A DNA stretch of 64,000 bases from Lawsonibacter asaccharolyticus (GCA_003112755.1 BFBT01000001.1:1426001-1490000), one strand, 5' to 3'. Shown: positions 24,680 through 33,016, numbered from the stretch's first letter. A program made the numbers and translations. Notes: a model not told the origin generated them from the sequence alone.

Positions 24680-25180
24680 GTGTCGGATTTTGACTGTGAT
24701 CCGCTGTTTTCCAGGCTTTGCCTGGAGATGTTGGAGCAAATGACGGCCTACTCCGCGCGCAGGCTGGGCGATATCGGTCTGGCGGAGGACGTGGCGCAGG
24801 ACACATTCGCGGAATGTTGGAAGAACTGGGAGCAGGGACAGCGGGTGAAGCACCATCCAAATCCCAGGGGCTGGCTCTGGGAGGCCCTGAAGATCAAACT
24901 CAAGAAGATGCGGGAGGACATGGAGAAGGTCCGCACGGTGCCGCTGGACGAGCTGGCCCACCCGCCTGCGGCACCTGTGGAGCGGAGGCTGTATCTGAGT
25001 GACTACCTTCCGCCCGACACATCCCGGGCGGACCGGCGGATCGTGCGCCTCCGGCTGGAGGGCTACCGCTATCAGGAGATCGCGGAAAAGATGGGCATGA
25101 CGGAGATCCAGTGCCGGGTGCGCCTGTTTCGTCTGAGGGAGAAGCTGAAAAAATTTGAAGAAACTTTGGGGAACCTGTAA
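24680..25180 (+). CDS. ECF-type RNA polymerase sigma factor (locus 2)
   Basis: 166 residues from GTG 24680, with GAAGGGAGGG upstream. Sigma-2 region: LAEDVAQDTFAECWKNWEQ; sigma-4 region: RLEGYRYQEIAEKMGMTEIQCRVRLFRLREKL, the -35 recognition helix. The next gene, 45 bp downstream, carries one transmembrane helix and a DUF4367 domain and is the likely anti-sigma partner. Target promoters are unknown. Confidence 0.88.
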   Translation: MSDFDCDPLFSRLCLEMLEQMTAYSARRLGDIGLAEDVAQDTFAECWKNWEQGQRVKHHPNPRGWLWEALKIKLKKMREDMEKVRTVPLDELAHPPAAPVERRLYLSDYLPPDTSRADRRIVRLRLEGYRYQEIAEKMGMTEIQCRVRLFRLREKLKKFEETLGNL

Positions 25181-25225
25181 CGAAATGAAGTTTTTTAAGG
25201 ATATAAAAAGTAAGGAGGTGTCGAG

Positions 25226-26134
25226 ATGTCGGAAAAGCGAGTCGCCCCGCCGGACGGGGGGAGTGGGGACTTGGTTTTAATCCAGCGGCATCTGGAAAAT
25301 TTATCTGCCGGCGAGATCCTGAAGGAATTGGACGCGCGGATGGAGGAGATGACGGATCAGAGCTGTGACCCGGAGCTGATCCGCCTCTATCTGGACGTCC
25401 TGGAGGAGAAGGAGCCCCTGGGCCTGGAACTGGACCCGGAGGCATCCCTCCAGCGGTTCCTGGAGGAGCGCGCCGGCGAGGAAAGCAGGTCCACGCCGCC
25501 GGAGGAGCCGGCGGCCCAAGCGGCAGTGTCCCGTCCTGCCGGCCTCCGCCGTTTCCGCCATTTTCCGCGCACACTGATCGCTGCCGCCGTGGTCGCCGTC
25601 CTCTTTGGCCTGGGGAGCATGGCCGGCAGTTCCAGGCTGTGGGAGTCCGTGGTCCATCTGACCCAGGGCACGCTTCAGATCGTCCCCCCCGGGGCCAGCC
25701 AGTCCGGCCAGACCTCTGCCCAGCCGCCCCTGGAGGAGCTGGAGTTCACCTCCCTGCAGGAGGCGCTGGATGCGTATGGCATCACCGAGCCGCTGGCGCC
25801 CAAGTGGCTGCCGGAGGGGTTTGAGTTTGCTAAAGTGACAGTAAATTTTGATGCTGAATTTTTAAGGATTGCAGCAACATATAAAGACAATGAAAAAGAG
25901 GCAAAGATTGTTGTTCGACGTTGCAATTCAGAGGAAGTCCTTGACAAGTTTTCTCTTGAAAAACAAGAAGGACAGCAGGATACAAAATATATTAAAGGTG
26001 GCGTGGTGCATTCGGTTGCACAAAACAATGCGGCCTATACAGCGTCTTGGACCAATGGACTCAATATGGTATCAATTATGGGAGATGTGACGGAGGAGGA
26101 GCTGGAGCGGATGATCGACTCCATCTATACTTAG
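25226..26134 (+). CDS. DUF4367 membrane protein, likely anti-sigma partner
   Basis: 302 residues behind AAGGAGGTGTCGAG. Acidic cytoplasmic N-terminus of about 110 residues, one transmembrane helix (TLIAAAVVAVLFGLGSMAGS, about 118-137), then an external DUF4367 domain (TSLQEALDAYGITEPLAPKWLPEGFEFAKVTV ... MVSIMGDVTEEELERMIDSI). DUF4367 proteins often sit beside ECF sigma factors. Bases 25828-26088 are far more AT-rich than the rest of the same gene, with a sharp boundary on both sides, which suggests a recombined or recently acquired segment encoding most of the external domain. Confidence 0.75.
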   Translation: MSEKRVAPPDGGSGDLVLIQRHLENLSAGEILKELDARMEEMTDQSCDPELIRLYLDVLEEKEPLGLELDPEASLQRFLEERAGEESRSTPPEEPAAQAAVSRPAGLRRFRHFPRTLIAAAVVAVLFGLGSMAGSSRLWESVVHLTQGTLQIVPPGASQSGQTSAQPPLEELEFTSLQEALDAYGITEPLAPKWLPEGFEFAKVTVNFDAEFLRIAATYKDNEKEAKIVVRRCNSEEVLDKFSLEKQEGQQDTKYIKGGVVHSVAQNNAAYTASWTNGLNMVSIMGDVTEEELERMIDSIYT

Positions 26135-26162
26135 AAAAGAGAACAGAGAGGAAAGAGAACCG

Positions 26163-26600
26163 ATGAAAAAGAAGATTTCCCGCGGCTGCGCCGTGCTGCT
26201 GGCCTGTGCCATGCTGGCCGGGCTGCTGATGACCACCGCCTTTGCCCGTGCCAGTGACTACCTGGGAGCCTACGGTGTGTGGGCCACCGCGAAGAGCGAC
26301 GGCGTGGTCCGCATCCACGCGGATGTGGAGGCGGTCCGAACTTCCGATGAGGTGGGAGTCACTTATATTACAGTTCAGGAGTCCGCAGATGGGGGAAAGA
26401 CCTGGACCACTTTGGAGACCTTCATCAAAGAGGATTTGAACATGTATGAAGAGGATTCAGCTTTGTACTATGGCACCTTTGATTTTGATGACACAGTCAT
26501 TGGTCGGGACTACCGTGCCCTGGTTGGTGTCTATGCGATGCGGAATGGCGGCAGCGACGGCCGCTCCGTCTACACCAACGAGGTGACGGCCAAAAGATGA
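26163..26600 (+). CDS. Secreted protein of the ECF sigma 2 locus
   Basis: 145 residues. Signal peptide MKKKISRGCAVLLACAMLAG with a likely cleavage after AFA (about residue 28). The mature part (SDYLGAYGVWATAKSDGVVRIHADVEAV) looks like a small beta-rich exported domain. No known motif. It follows the DUF4367 gene by 28 bp with its own ribosome site, so it is probably co-transcribed with the sigma factor. Confidence 0.68.
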   Translation: MKKKISRGCAVLLACAMLAGLLMTTAFARASDYLGAYGVWATAKSDGVVRIHADVEAVRTSDEVGVTYITVQESADGGKTWTTLETFIKEDLNMYEEDSALYYGTFDFDDTVIGRDYRALVGVYAMRNGGSDGRSVYTNEVTAKR

Positions 26601-26747
26601 CGGATGGTACACCATATGGAGCGGACTCGCCCCGCTGGTGACACGGAGGTGGAGCGGACGGACCGTTCTGGTCCTGTCTGTGCTGCTTCTGTGGCAGACG
26701 GGTGCGGGCCGGAGGACGGGCTGATCCTTCAGACCGGCGGGGAGCTG

Positions 26748-26990
26748 ATGGCGCTGAAATGGCGCTTTTCCAGGCTCCTGTACACCTGGAGGAGGGAGAA
26801 CGAGCTGACCCAGGAGGAAGCGGCCGAGCGGTGCGGGGTGTCTCCCCGGCACTATCTGGACATGGAGGCCGGCCGGGTCAACCCCAAGCTGTCCACGGTG
26901 ATCCATATCGCCAGCGAATCAAATATCAGTTTAGATGTGTTGAAAAGCGAGGTGAGAGGGACTCATGCAGTATCTCTACCGCCCGAATGA
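26748..26990 (+). CDS. XRE-family helix-turn-helix regulator
   Basis: 80 residues if started at ATG 26748 (GGGGAG just before it, slightly close); an in-frame ATG at 26604 would add 48 residues with no domain. HTH: RRENELTQEEAAERCGVSPRHYLDMEAGRVNPKLSTVIHIASESNISLDVL, a standard Cro/C1 fold. Partner and targets are unknown. It overlaps the next small gene by 26 bp. Confidence 0.75.
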   Translation: MALKWRFSRLLYTWRRENELTQEEAAERCGVSPRHYLDMEAGRVNPKLSTVIHIASESNISLDVLKSEVRGTHAVSLPPE

Positions 26991-27198
26991 GTGCCAGATG
27001 ACCTTTCAGGAGACAGGGGCACGGCAGGTGTACGGGATCGACTGCTACCGGCGGGACAGGAAAGACGCGCCGCCGGTGGCGCAGTACCGGGACGTCTCCA
27101 TTGACCGGGGAGAGATGGACCGGCTGGCCGATCGGTGCAACCGGGGCCAGCTGGACCCCCTCCAGCTGGAAGACGTGATCCTGGACGCGATCCTGTAA
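26965..27198 (+). CDS. Small DUF6514-like protein
   Basis: 77 residues, start inside the XRE gene (GAGAGGGACTC-ATG). The pattern YGIDCYRR ... VAQYRDVSIDRGEMDRLADRCNRGQLDPLQLEDVILDAIL resembles the DUF6514 family of short Clostridia proteins (disease- or function-neutral, uncharacterised). The overlap with the XRE gene suggests coupled translation. Confidence 0.65.
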   Translation: MQYLYRPNECQMTFQETGARQVYGIDCYRRDRKDAPPVAQYRDVSIDRGEMDRLADRCNRGQLDPLQLEDVILDAIL

Positions 27199-27256
27199 AG
27201 AGAGCACAGAGCCAATGAAAACCGGCCCGGCCGGCGGACCTTGAAAATTGAAATAG

Positions 27257-27330
27257 ACGGCGCCCCCGCCACAGGCGGGGGCGCCGTTTCAGCTTGTGGA
27301 AAAAGCGGAAAAGCCGCTTCTTCGACAGCC
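27257..27330. repeat. GC hairpin plus dispersed inverted repeat
   Basis: A 14-bp stem ACGGCGCCCCCGCC/GGCGGGGGCGCCGT followed by TTTC serves as terminator for the upstream genes. Directly after it TCAGCTTGTGGAAAAAGC (27289-27306) matches 22422-22439 at 17 of 18 bases, and the right arm (GCCGCTTCTTCGACAGCC) is its imperfect inverted repeat. Confidence 0.6.
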
Positions 27331-27351
27331 CCGTTTTCTTTTGAACGGGGG

Positions 27352-29718
27352 TCAGCCGGTGATGGTGGTCCCCTGGACCCGCTGGTTGAGCATCTCCAGC
27401 AGCAGGGCGTGCTCCACCCGGCCGTCCAGGATGGACACCTCGCCCACCCCGGCGCGGATGGCCTGGATACAGCCCCGCACCTTGGGCACCATGCCCCCGG
27501 CAATGAGCCCGGTGTCGATCAGCTCCTCCGCCCGCTTCACATCCATGTGGGGGACGGCAGTCTTGCTGTTGTGGCTGTCGATAAGCACCCCGGCGGTGTC
27601 GGTGAGGAAGATCAGCTTGTCCGCCCCCAGAGCCGCCGCCACCGCCCGGGCCGCGTCGTCGGCATTGCAGTTGAAGCCGCCGCCGTCCTCCCCCGCGGCG
27701 ATGGGGGAGACCACCGGCAGGAAGTCCCCGTCCAGCAGGGTCTGAAGGATACGGGGCTCCACCCGGGTGATGGACCCCACCCGGCCCAGGGCCGGGTCCT
27801 TCTCCACAGCGGTGAGCAGGCCGCCGTCCTTGCCGGACAGGCCTACGGCAGACACCTCCAGCTGGCTCAGACGGGAGACGATGGCCTTGTTTACCTGGGC
27901 GGAGAGGGCCATTTCCGCCGTCTCCAGCACCGCCTGGTCGGTATAGCGGTAGCCGTTCTCGAAACGGGTGGGCACCTGGAACTTGTCCAGCAGGGCGGTG
28001 ATGTGCTTGCCGCCGCCGTGGACCAGCACCACCCGGACGCCCACCATGCGCAGGGCGGCCACGTCCTGGAGGGTGGTGTCGGTGGCCGCCTCCGCCCCCA
28101 GGGCGGAGCCGCCGTATTTCACCACAACGGTCCGGCCCTCGTCCCGCTTGAGGATGGGCAGAATGGACAGCAGGGAGCGCACCTTCTCCATGCCGTCCAG
28201 GCCATGGCGCACGTCGTACTCCTGAAGAAAGGACTGGACATAGTCCACGTCAGAGGGGGTGTCGATATACTCGGTGCCCCGCTTCTGGCGGGTCTCCGCC
28301 CCTTTGCCGGTGATGAGGAGGACGGAGGGCTCCCGGCAGCCCAGCACCGCCTGGCGGATGGCCTCCCCCCGGTTGGGCTCGATGGAGTAGTCGCAGCCCT
28401 GGGCCTCCACATAGGAGGCGATCTCCCGGCAGATGGAGAGGGTGTCCTCCTCCCCGGAGTCCTCCTCCGTCAGCACCACCAGGTCGGAGCAGCGGCCGGA
28501 GATCTCCCCCAGGTCCCGCCGGCGGTCCAGGGCCTTTTTCCCCGGACAGCCGAACACGGTGACCACCCGGCGGCCGGGGTACTCCGTTTGAACGGAGCGG
28601 AACAGGGTCTCGAAGGACATGCGGTTGTGGGCGTAGTCCACGATGGCCACGATGTGGCTGTCCGCATTGGTGTACACCTCCATGCGGCCGGGGACCCGGG
28701 CCTTCATCAGCCCCACATAGACGGCCCGCTCCGGGATGTTCAGCCCCTCGCACACCGCGATGGCTGCCAGGGCGTTCTCCACGTTGAACAGGCCGGGCAT
28801 GGTCAGCCGGAACTCCCGGGAAAAGCGGCGGGAACGCACCCGGAACAGGATGTCGTTGCCCCGCTTGCGTACCTGGGAGGCATAGATGTCCGCCTCCGGG
28901 TCCTTCTGGGAGAAGGTGATGACCTGGCGGCTGCCCGCCTGGGCGGCGACCAGCACCCGGCCGGCGTGTTCGCAGTCCAGATTGACGCACCCCACCTCCG
29001 CCTGGGCGAAGATCCGCAGCTTGGAGGAGAAGTAGTCCTCAAAGTCGGGGTGCTCGATGGGGGAGATGTGGTCCAGGCCGATGTTCAGGAAGCAGGCGGC
29101 GGCGAAGCGGGTGCACAGGGTGCGGTGGTACTTCAGCGCCTGGCTGGACACCTCCATGGTGAGGTAGGGGATGCCGGCCGCCACCGCGTGGGCAAAGTGC
29201 CGCTGGAGATCCAGGGGCTCCGGCGTGGTGAGGTGGGACTCGAAGCGCTCCGAGCCGTCGTAGGTGTCGATGGAGGAGATGATGCCGCTCTCCGGCCCGC
29301 CCTGCTCCGCCAGATACTCATCCAGGATATACTTCAGATAATAGGCGGTGGAGGACTTGCCCTTGGTGCCGGTGATGCCGATGACCGACAGGAGCCCGGA
29401 GGGATGGCCGTAGTACCGGTCGGCCAGGGGGGCCATCACCTGGCGCATGTCGGACACCAGGATGCAGGGCAGATCCACGGCAGGGTAGGGGGTCTGGCTC
29501 ACATAGGCCACCGCGCCCCGCTGGGCGGCCTGGGACAGATAGGCCTCCTTGAAGTGGGCGCCCTTGCACAGAAAGAGAGTGCCGGGGACCACCTCCTGGC
29601 TGTCGCAGGAGACCAGGGCGACGGACTGGGACAGGTCCAGCCCCTCGGGCAGAGGAGCGGCCAGCTGGGGCTCCAGCAGGGCGCAGTATTCGCCCAGGGT
29701 GTGGGGCGTGAGATCCAT
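27352..29718 (-). CDS. MurE-type Mur ligase fused to an ArgB-type (N-acetylglutamate) kinase
   Basis: 788 residues, start ATG 29718 behind GGAGG. Residues 1 to about 500 are a MurE-like ligase: ATP loop GTKGKS (117-122), MEVSSQAL (188-195), DHISP, the carbamyl-lysine candidate K233, DYAHN (361-365), GKGAE (471-475). The position of the usual substrate motif DNPR is EEDSGEED (418-425). From Met510 to the end is a complete amino-acid kinase of the ArgB type: KYGGSAL, VLVHGGGKH, GLSGKDGGLL, NCNADDAA, LTDTAGVL, GGMVPKV. No stop or strong ribosome site separates the halves. Known MurE adds the third residue to UDP-MurNAc-dipeptide; ArgB phosphorylates N-acetylglutamate. The joint function is unknown. 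Last gene of the 27.3-33 kb operon. Confidence 0.88.
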   Translation of the reverse strand: MDLTPHTLGEYCALLEPQLAAPLPEGLDLSQSVALVSCDSQEVVPGTLFLCKGAHFKEAYLSQAAQRGAVAYVSQTPYPAVDLPCILVSDMRQVMAPLADRYYGHPSGLLSVIGITGTKGKSSTAYYLKYILDEYLAEQGGPESGIISSIDTYDGSERFESHLTTPEPLDLQRHFAHAVAAGIPYLTMEVSSQALKYHRTLCTRFAAACFLNIGLDHISPIEHPDFEDYFSSKLRIFAQAEVGCVNLDCEHAGRVLVAAQAGSRQVITFSQKDPEADIYASQVRKRGNDILFRVRSRRFSREFRLTMPGLFNVENALAAIAVCEGLNIPERAVYVGLMKARVPGRMEVYTNADSHIVAIVDYAHNRMSFETLFRSVQTEYPGRRVVTVFGCPGKKALDRRRDLGEISGRCSDLVVLTEEDSGEEDTLSICREIASYVEAQGCDYSIEPNRGEAIRQAVLGCREPSVLLITGKGAETRQKRGTEYIDTPSDVDYVQSFLQEYDVRHGLDGMEKVRSLLSILPILKRDEGRTVVVKYGGSALGAEAATDTTLQDVAALRMVGVRVVLVHGGGKHITALLDKFQVPTRFENGYRYTDQAVLETAEMALSAQVNKAIVSRLSQLEVSAVGLSGKDGGLLTAVEKDPALGRVGSITRVEPRILQTLLDGDFLPVVSPIAAGEDGGGFNCNADDAARAVAAALGADKLIFLTDTAGVLIDSHNSKTAVPHMDVKRAEELIDTGLIAGGMVPKVRGCIQAIRAGVGEVSILDGRVEHALLLEMLNQRVQGTTITG

Positions 29719-29831
29719 AGAGCAAACCTCCTGGTGTTGTCATGTGTGGATGGGGGCGCCACCCCCATTTTCAATTTGCGGAGTACGTTCCAACGGCGGG
29801 CGTGGGCAGGCACCGCCCCGGAGATGTTTTC

Positions 29832-30578
29832 TTAGATGGTGCGCAGCTGTTTGCCGCAGCGGACGACGGCCAGCTCGGCCAGCACCTCCATGGCGTCCAC
29901 GTAGAAGGGGGGCAGGCTGTGGTAGCTGCGGAAGACGGACAGCTCGGTGCAGCCCAGAATGGCGCAGTCACAGCCCATGGAGGCCAGAGCGCGGTCGATC
30001 TGGGCAAATTTCTCCCGGCTGCCCCGCTCCCCCCGTTTGATCTCCTCGTAGATGATGGACATGACCAGACGCTGGACAGCGGGCTCCGGAGGGGCGGCCT
30101 CCAGGCCGAAGGCGGCGCACTCCTTCTGATACAGGCCGGTGCGGATGGTGCCGTCGGTGGCAAGGATGGCGGGGCGGCGCTTCCCCTGGGCCACCAAGGT
30201 CCGGGCGGTCTCCCGGATCATGTGGAGGATGGGGATGCCGATCTCCTGCTGGATGCGGTCCACGAAGTAGTGGGAGGTGTTGCAGGGGATGGCGATGACG
30301 GTGCAGCCGCACTCCTCCAGCAGGCGGGCGTCGGCCAGCAGGCGCTGGTACATAGGCTCGGTGTTCCCGGTGAGGATGGAGGCGGTCCGGTCCGGGACCC
30401 CGGTGTCAGACAGGATCAGGGCGGGCAGATGCTCCTGGTCGCAGGAGGCCTCTGTCCGGTCCAGCACGTACTGATAGAACACCTGGGTGGCCTGGGGCCC
30501 CATCCCCCCCAGCACGCCCAGCTTGGGCTCCCGGGGCTCTCTGGCGCCCTTGGCGCCGCGGGTCTTGACAGTTGACAT
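29832..30578 (-). CDS. Aspartate/glutamate racemase-family protein
   Basis: 248 residues. Typical start motif LGVLGGMGPQATQVFY, and both active-site cysteines: IPCNTSH (about 99) and ILGCTELSV (about 202). Cofactor-independent racemases of this family interconvert L- and D-aspartate or -glutamate by two-cysteine acid/base catalysis in the cytoplasm. GGAGGG lies 6 nt before the ATG. It is 18 bp after the ATP-grasp gene and 113 bp before the MurE-ArgB gene, so it probably supplies a D-amino acid to these ligases. The exact substrate (Asp versus Glu) is inferred. Confidence 0.85.
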   Translation of the reverse strand: MSTVKTRGAKGAREPREPKLGVLGGMGPQATQVFYQYVLDRTEASCDQEHLPALILSDTGVPDRTASILTGNTEPMYQRLLADARLLEECGCTVIAIPCNTSHYFVDRIQQEIGIPILHMIRETARTLVAQGKRRPAILATDGTIRTGLYQKECAAFGLEAAPPEPAVQRLVMSIIYEEIKRGERGSREKFAQIDRALASMGCDCAILGCTELSVFRSYHSLPPFYVDAMEVLAELAVVRCGKQLRTI

Positions 30579-30596
30579 GGCTTCCCTCCAGTCTGC

Positions 30597-31814
30597 TCAG
30601 TTCTCCGGGACCTTGTTGTGGCGGTCAAAGCGGACCATGTTGCCGATGTGGGTCTTCCATACCCGCCAGATGCGGGCCGGGGTATAGTCCCGGTGGTACT
30701 CCAGGCTGTGGGTGGACGCCCCCGCCCGGATCAGGGCCTTCATCTGGGGGTGATATGCCTTGGGGATGAATTTGAAGGCCACCTTTTTGGGAACCATCCG
30801 CCACAGGGCGTGGTTTTTGGTGATGACGAAGGGCAGCTCCCGGTGTTCGATCCGGTCCTCCACCAGCAGCTTGGCGATGTTGTATCCCGCGCCAGTGACG
30901 TAGTAATTGCTGCGCCCCTGGCGGCAGTTGATCTCGAAGAGCTTGTACTTGCCGTCCCGGCTGTCGTACTTGATGTCAAAGTTGGAGAAGCCGGTGTAAT
31001 GCAGCTCCTCCAGCAGCTGTTTGATCTTCAGGGAAAGGGCCTCGTCGTACTCGGTGATGATGACGGCGTGGTTGCCGATGCCGTGGGGGGAGTGCTCCTC
31101 CAGCAGCACATGGCCCAGGCACATCAGCTTCACCTGGCCGCTGCGGTCGGAGTAGTTGGTCATCACCCGCATGTAGGTGTCGTCTCCGGGGATGAACTCC
31201 TGGATCACCATATGGTCGGGGTAGCCGGAGGCGTACACCAGGTCCAGAGCATGGAGCAGCTCCTCCCAGGTCTGACAGATGAAGACCTTCTTCACCCCCT
31301 CGAATTCGTGCTCCCAGTAGGCCACGCTGTCGGCCGGCTTGGCCACATAGGGGGGGCCGAAGGGCAGGGTGAAGTCGTGGCCCATGGAGCCATCGTAGAT
31401 AAAGGTGGCCGGGTGGTCGATGCCGTGCTGGTCGCACAGCTCGTAGAAGTGCTCCTTGTTGATGAGGCGGTCCAGCAGGGCGCCGTCGATGTAGGGGGCC
31501 ACCACGTTTCGGGGAAACTGGTCCTTCAGGTGGGCGCACAGCTGCACATAGCTGTCCCCGCAGCCCAGGACGATGACGGTCTTGTGGGAGAACTCCAGGG
31601 CCACCTTCTCTACATTGGAGAGGAAGACGGCGGGGTCCTCATTGTCGGGGCAGGTGCGGTAGTCGATGATGGAGCTGAAGGCACAGGGGAAGGTGTGGAA
31701 CTTGCCGAAGGCCACGCTCTTCACCCCATAGGCCTCGTGAAAGGCACGGGCCACACTGTAAACATTGATATCGCCGCCGAAGAGCAGCGGCTGAAAAGAC
31801 ACCGTTCTGGACAT
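30597..31814 (-). CDS. ATP-grasp ligase, D-aspartate-ligase-like
   Basis: 405 residues from the ATG reading MSRTVSFQPLLFGGDINVYSVARAFHE (AAAGGTG upstream). ATP-grasp landmarks: a lysine-containing nucleotide loop (PPYVAKPADSV), VIQEFIPGDDTYMRVMTN, and the metal-ligand block FEINCRQGRSNYYVTGAG. The overall form recalls carboxylate-amine ligases such as the D-aspartate ligase Asl that extends peptidoglycan side chains in Enterococcus. Neighbour racemase strengthens that reading. It would join a D-amino acid (acyl phosphate intermediate) to an amine; acceptor unknown. Confidence 0.75.
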   Translation of the reverse strand: MSRTVSFQPLLFGGDINVYSVARAFHEAYGVKSVAFGKFHTFPCAFSSIIDYRTCPDNEDPAVFLSNVEKVALEFSHKTVIVLGCGDSYVQLCAHLKDQFPRNVVAPYIDGALLDRLINKEHFYELCDQHGIDHPATFIYDGSMGHDFTLPFGPPYVAKPADSVAYWEHEFEGVKKVFICQTWEELLHALDLVYASGYPDHMVIQEFIPGDDTYMRVMTNYSDRSGQVKLMCLGHVLLEEHSPHGIGNHAVIITEYDEALSLKIKQLLEELHYTGFSNFDIKYDSRDGKYKLFEINCRQGRSNYYVTGAGYNIAKLLVEDRIEHRELPFVITKNHALWRMVPKKVAFKFIPKAYHPQMKALIRAGASTHSLEYHRDYTPARIWRVWKTHIGNMVRFDRHNKVPEN

Positions 31815-31848
31815 AGCAAACACCTTTTTCTTGAAATCGCAGGGAGGA

Positions 31849-32913
31849 TCACCGGTACTGGCGGACACAGCCCCGGGCGTACATGGGGTCCAGGTCGAAG
31901 GAGACCACATCTCCGGCGGAGCACTTCAGATCGGTGACATCCACCAGGGTCTCGCTCACGCCCACAGAGCCGATGACCCGGGCCCGCTGGCCGTTCACCC
32001 GGACATAAAGCCGCCTGCCCCGCCGCCAGCGGCCCAGGGTGCCCAGCAGGCCGGCGGGACGGGGCCGCTCCACCCCGAAGCCGTGCTGATAGCCCACAGG
32101 GACCACCGCTACCCGGGTGGGCGCTTTCAAAACGGCGGTCTTTTCCGCACCCACGGTGTGCCCCTTGGGCAGCCAGCGCATCTCGGCGATGCCGGCCTCC
32201 CCGTGGCCCACGGTGGAGAGCCCGTCGTCTTTGGTGCGGCGGCAGCGGCCCAGCAGGACCGAGCCCGCCCGCACCGCGTCCATGCGGGCAAGATCGCAGT
32301 GCATCAGGGCGTAGGACCCCGCGGCGTGGACGGTGCCGGTCTCAAAGCCGGCGGCGTGGATGGCGTCCAGCACCCGCTGGAACTGCTGGAGCTGGTGCTC
32401 CGCCTCCTGGCCGGCTGGGGCGGCGTGGATCTGGGTGTAAATGCCGGACAGGGCCACGTTGGGCAGGGAGCGGTAGGCCAGCAGGATCTTCTCCGGCTCC
32501 CCCACCAGGAAGCCGCCGAAGCCCATGCCGGTGTCCACCTGGATGTGGGCCTCGGCCACGGTGGAGCGGTTCTCCGCCAGGGCGTTGAGGGCCAGGCCCG
32601 TGTCCACGGAGGAGATGGTGCACACCACGTTCAGGTCCACCAGCCGCTCCAGCACCTCCCGGTCGGTGGTGGAGCGGAGCATGAGGATCTCCTCGTCCAC
32701 AAAGCCGGCCTTCCGCAGCGCCTCGGCCTCCTCCGCCTCGCTGACGGCGAAGCGGCCGATGCCCTCGGCCCGGAGCAGCTCGGCCATCTCGGCGATGCCG
32801 GCGCCCCCGGCGTCTCCCGAGAGGACGCCGTAGACGGCGGCCCCTCCGGCACGGCGCTTCACCACCCTGATGTTCTGCTTTACGGCCGCCTTCTCAATGA
32901 CCAGCACCCGCAT
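31849..32913 (-). CDS. Alanine-racemase-like protein lacking catalytic Lys and Tyr
   Basis: 354 residues with the two-domain Alr fold: N-terminal barrel including HIQVDTGMGFGGF and HAAGSYALMHC, and a C-terminal beta domain beginning near VAVVPVGYQHGF. In known Alr the PLP lysine lies in a V-K-x-D/N-A-Y-G-x-G segment; here the aligned segment is VLSGDAGGAG, so Lys becomes Ser32 and Tyr becomes Gly37. The second catalytic Tyr (YGA) aligns with VGA near 255, and the MDQ block reads GVSE. It is therefore unlikely to be a normal racemase. First gene of the four-gene operon. Confidence 0.75.
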   Translation of the reverse strand: MRVLVIEKAAVKQNIRVVKRRAGGAAVYGVLSGDAGGAGIAEMAELLRAEGIGRFAVSEAEEAEALRKAGFVDEEILMLRSTTDREVLERLVDLNVVCTISSVDTGLALNALAENRSTVAEAHIQVDTGMGFGGFLVGEPEKILLAYRSLPNVALSGIYTQIHAAPAGQEAEHQLQQFQRVLDAIHAAGFETGTVHAAGSYALMHCDLARMDAVRAGSVLLGRCRRTKDDGLSTVGHGEAGIAEMRWLPKGHTVGAEKTAVLKAPTRVAVVPVGYQHGFGVERPRPAGLLGTLGRWRRGRRLYVRVNGQRARVIGSVGVSETLVDVTDLKCSAGDVVSFDLDPMYARGCVRQYR

Positions 32914-32987
32914 GGCACAGCCCCCTTTTTCTCTCTGTTGGGAAGGAGAGAGATACGTCTCCCTCCAGTGTAACCATTTAACGATTC

Positions 32988-33016
32988 ATTCTATCACCCT
33001 TTTGAGAGAAACGCAA
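32988..33016 (-). promoter_or_regulatory. Promoter of the racemase/ATP-grasp/MurE-ArgB operon
   Basis: On the minus strand: TTGCGT, 17-bp spacer, TAGAAT with TG-A upstream (extended -10). About 75 nt before the Alr-like ATG; a small GGAGGGAGA/TCTCTCTCC hairpin is in the leader. Confidence 0.6.
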
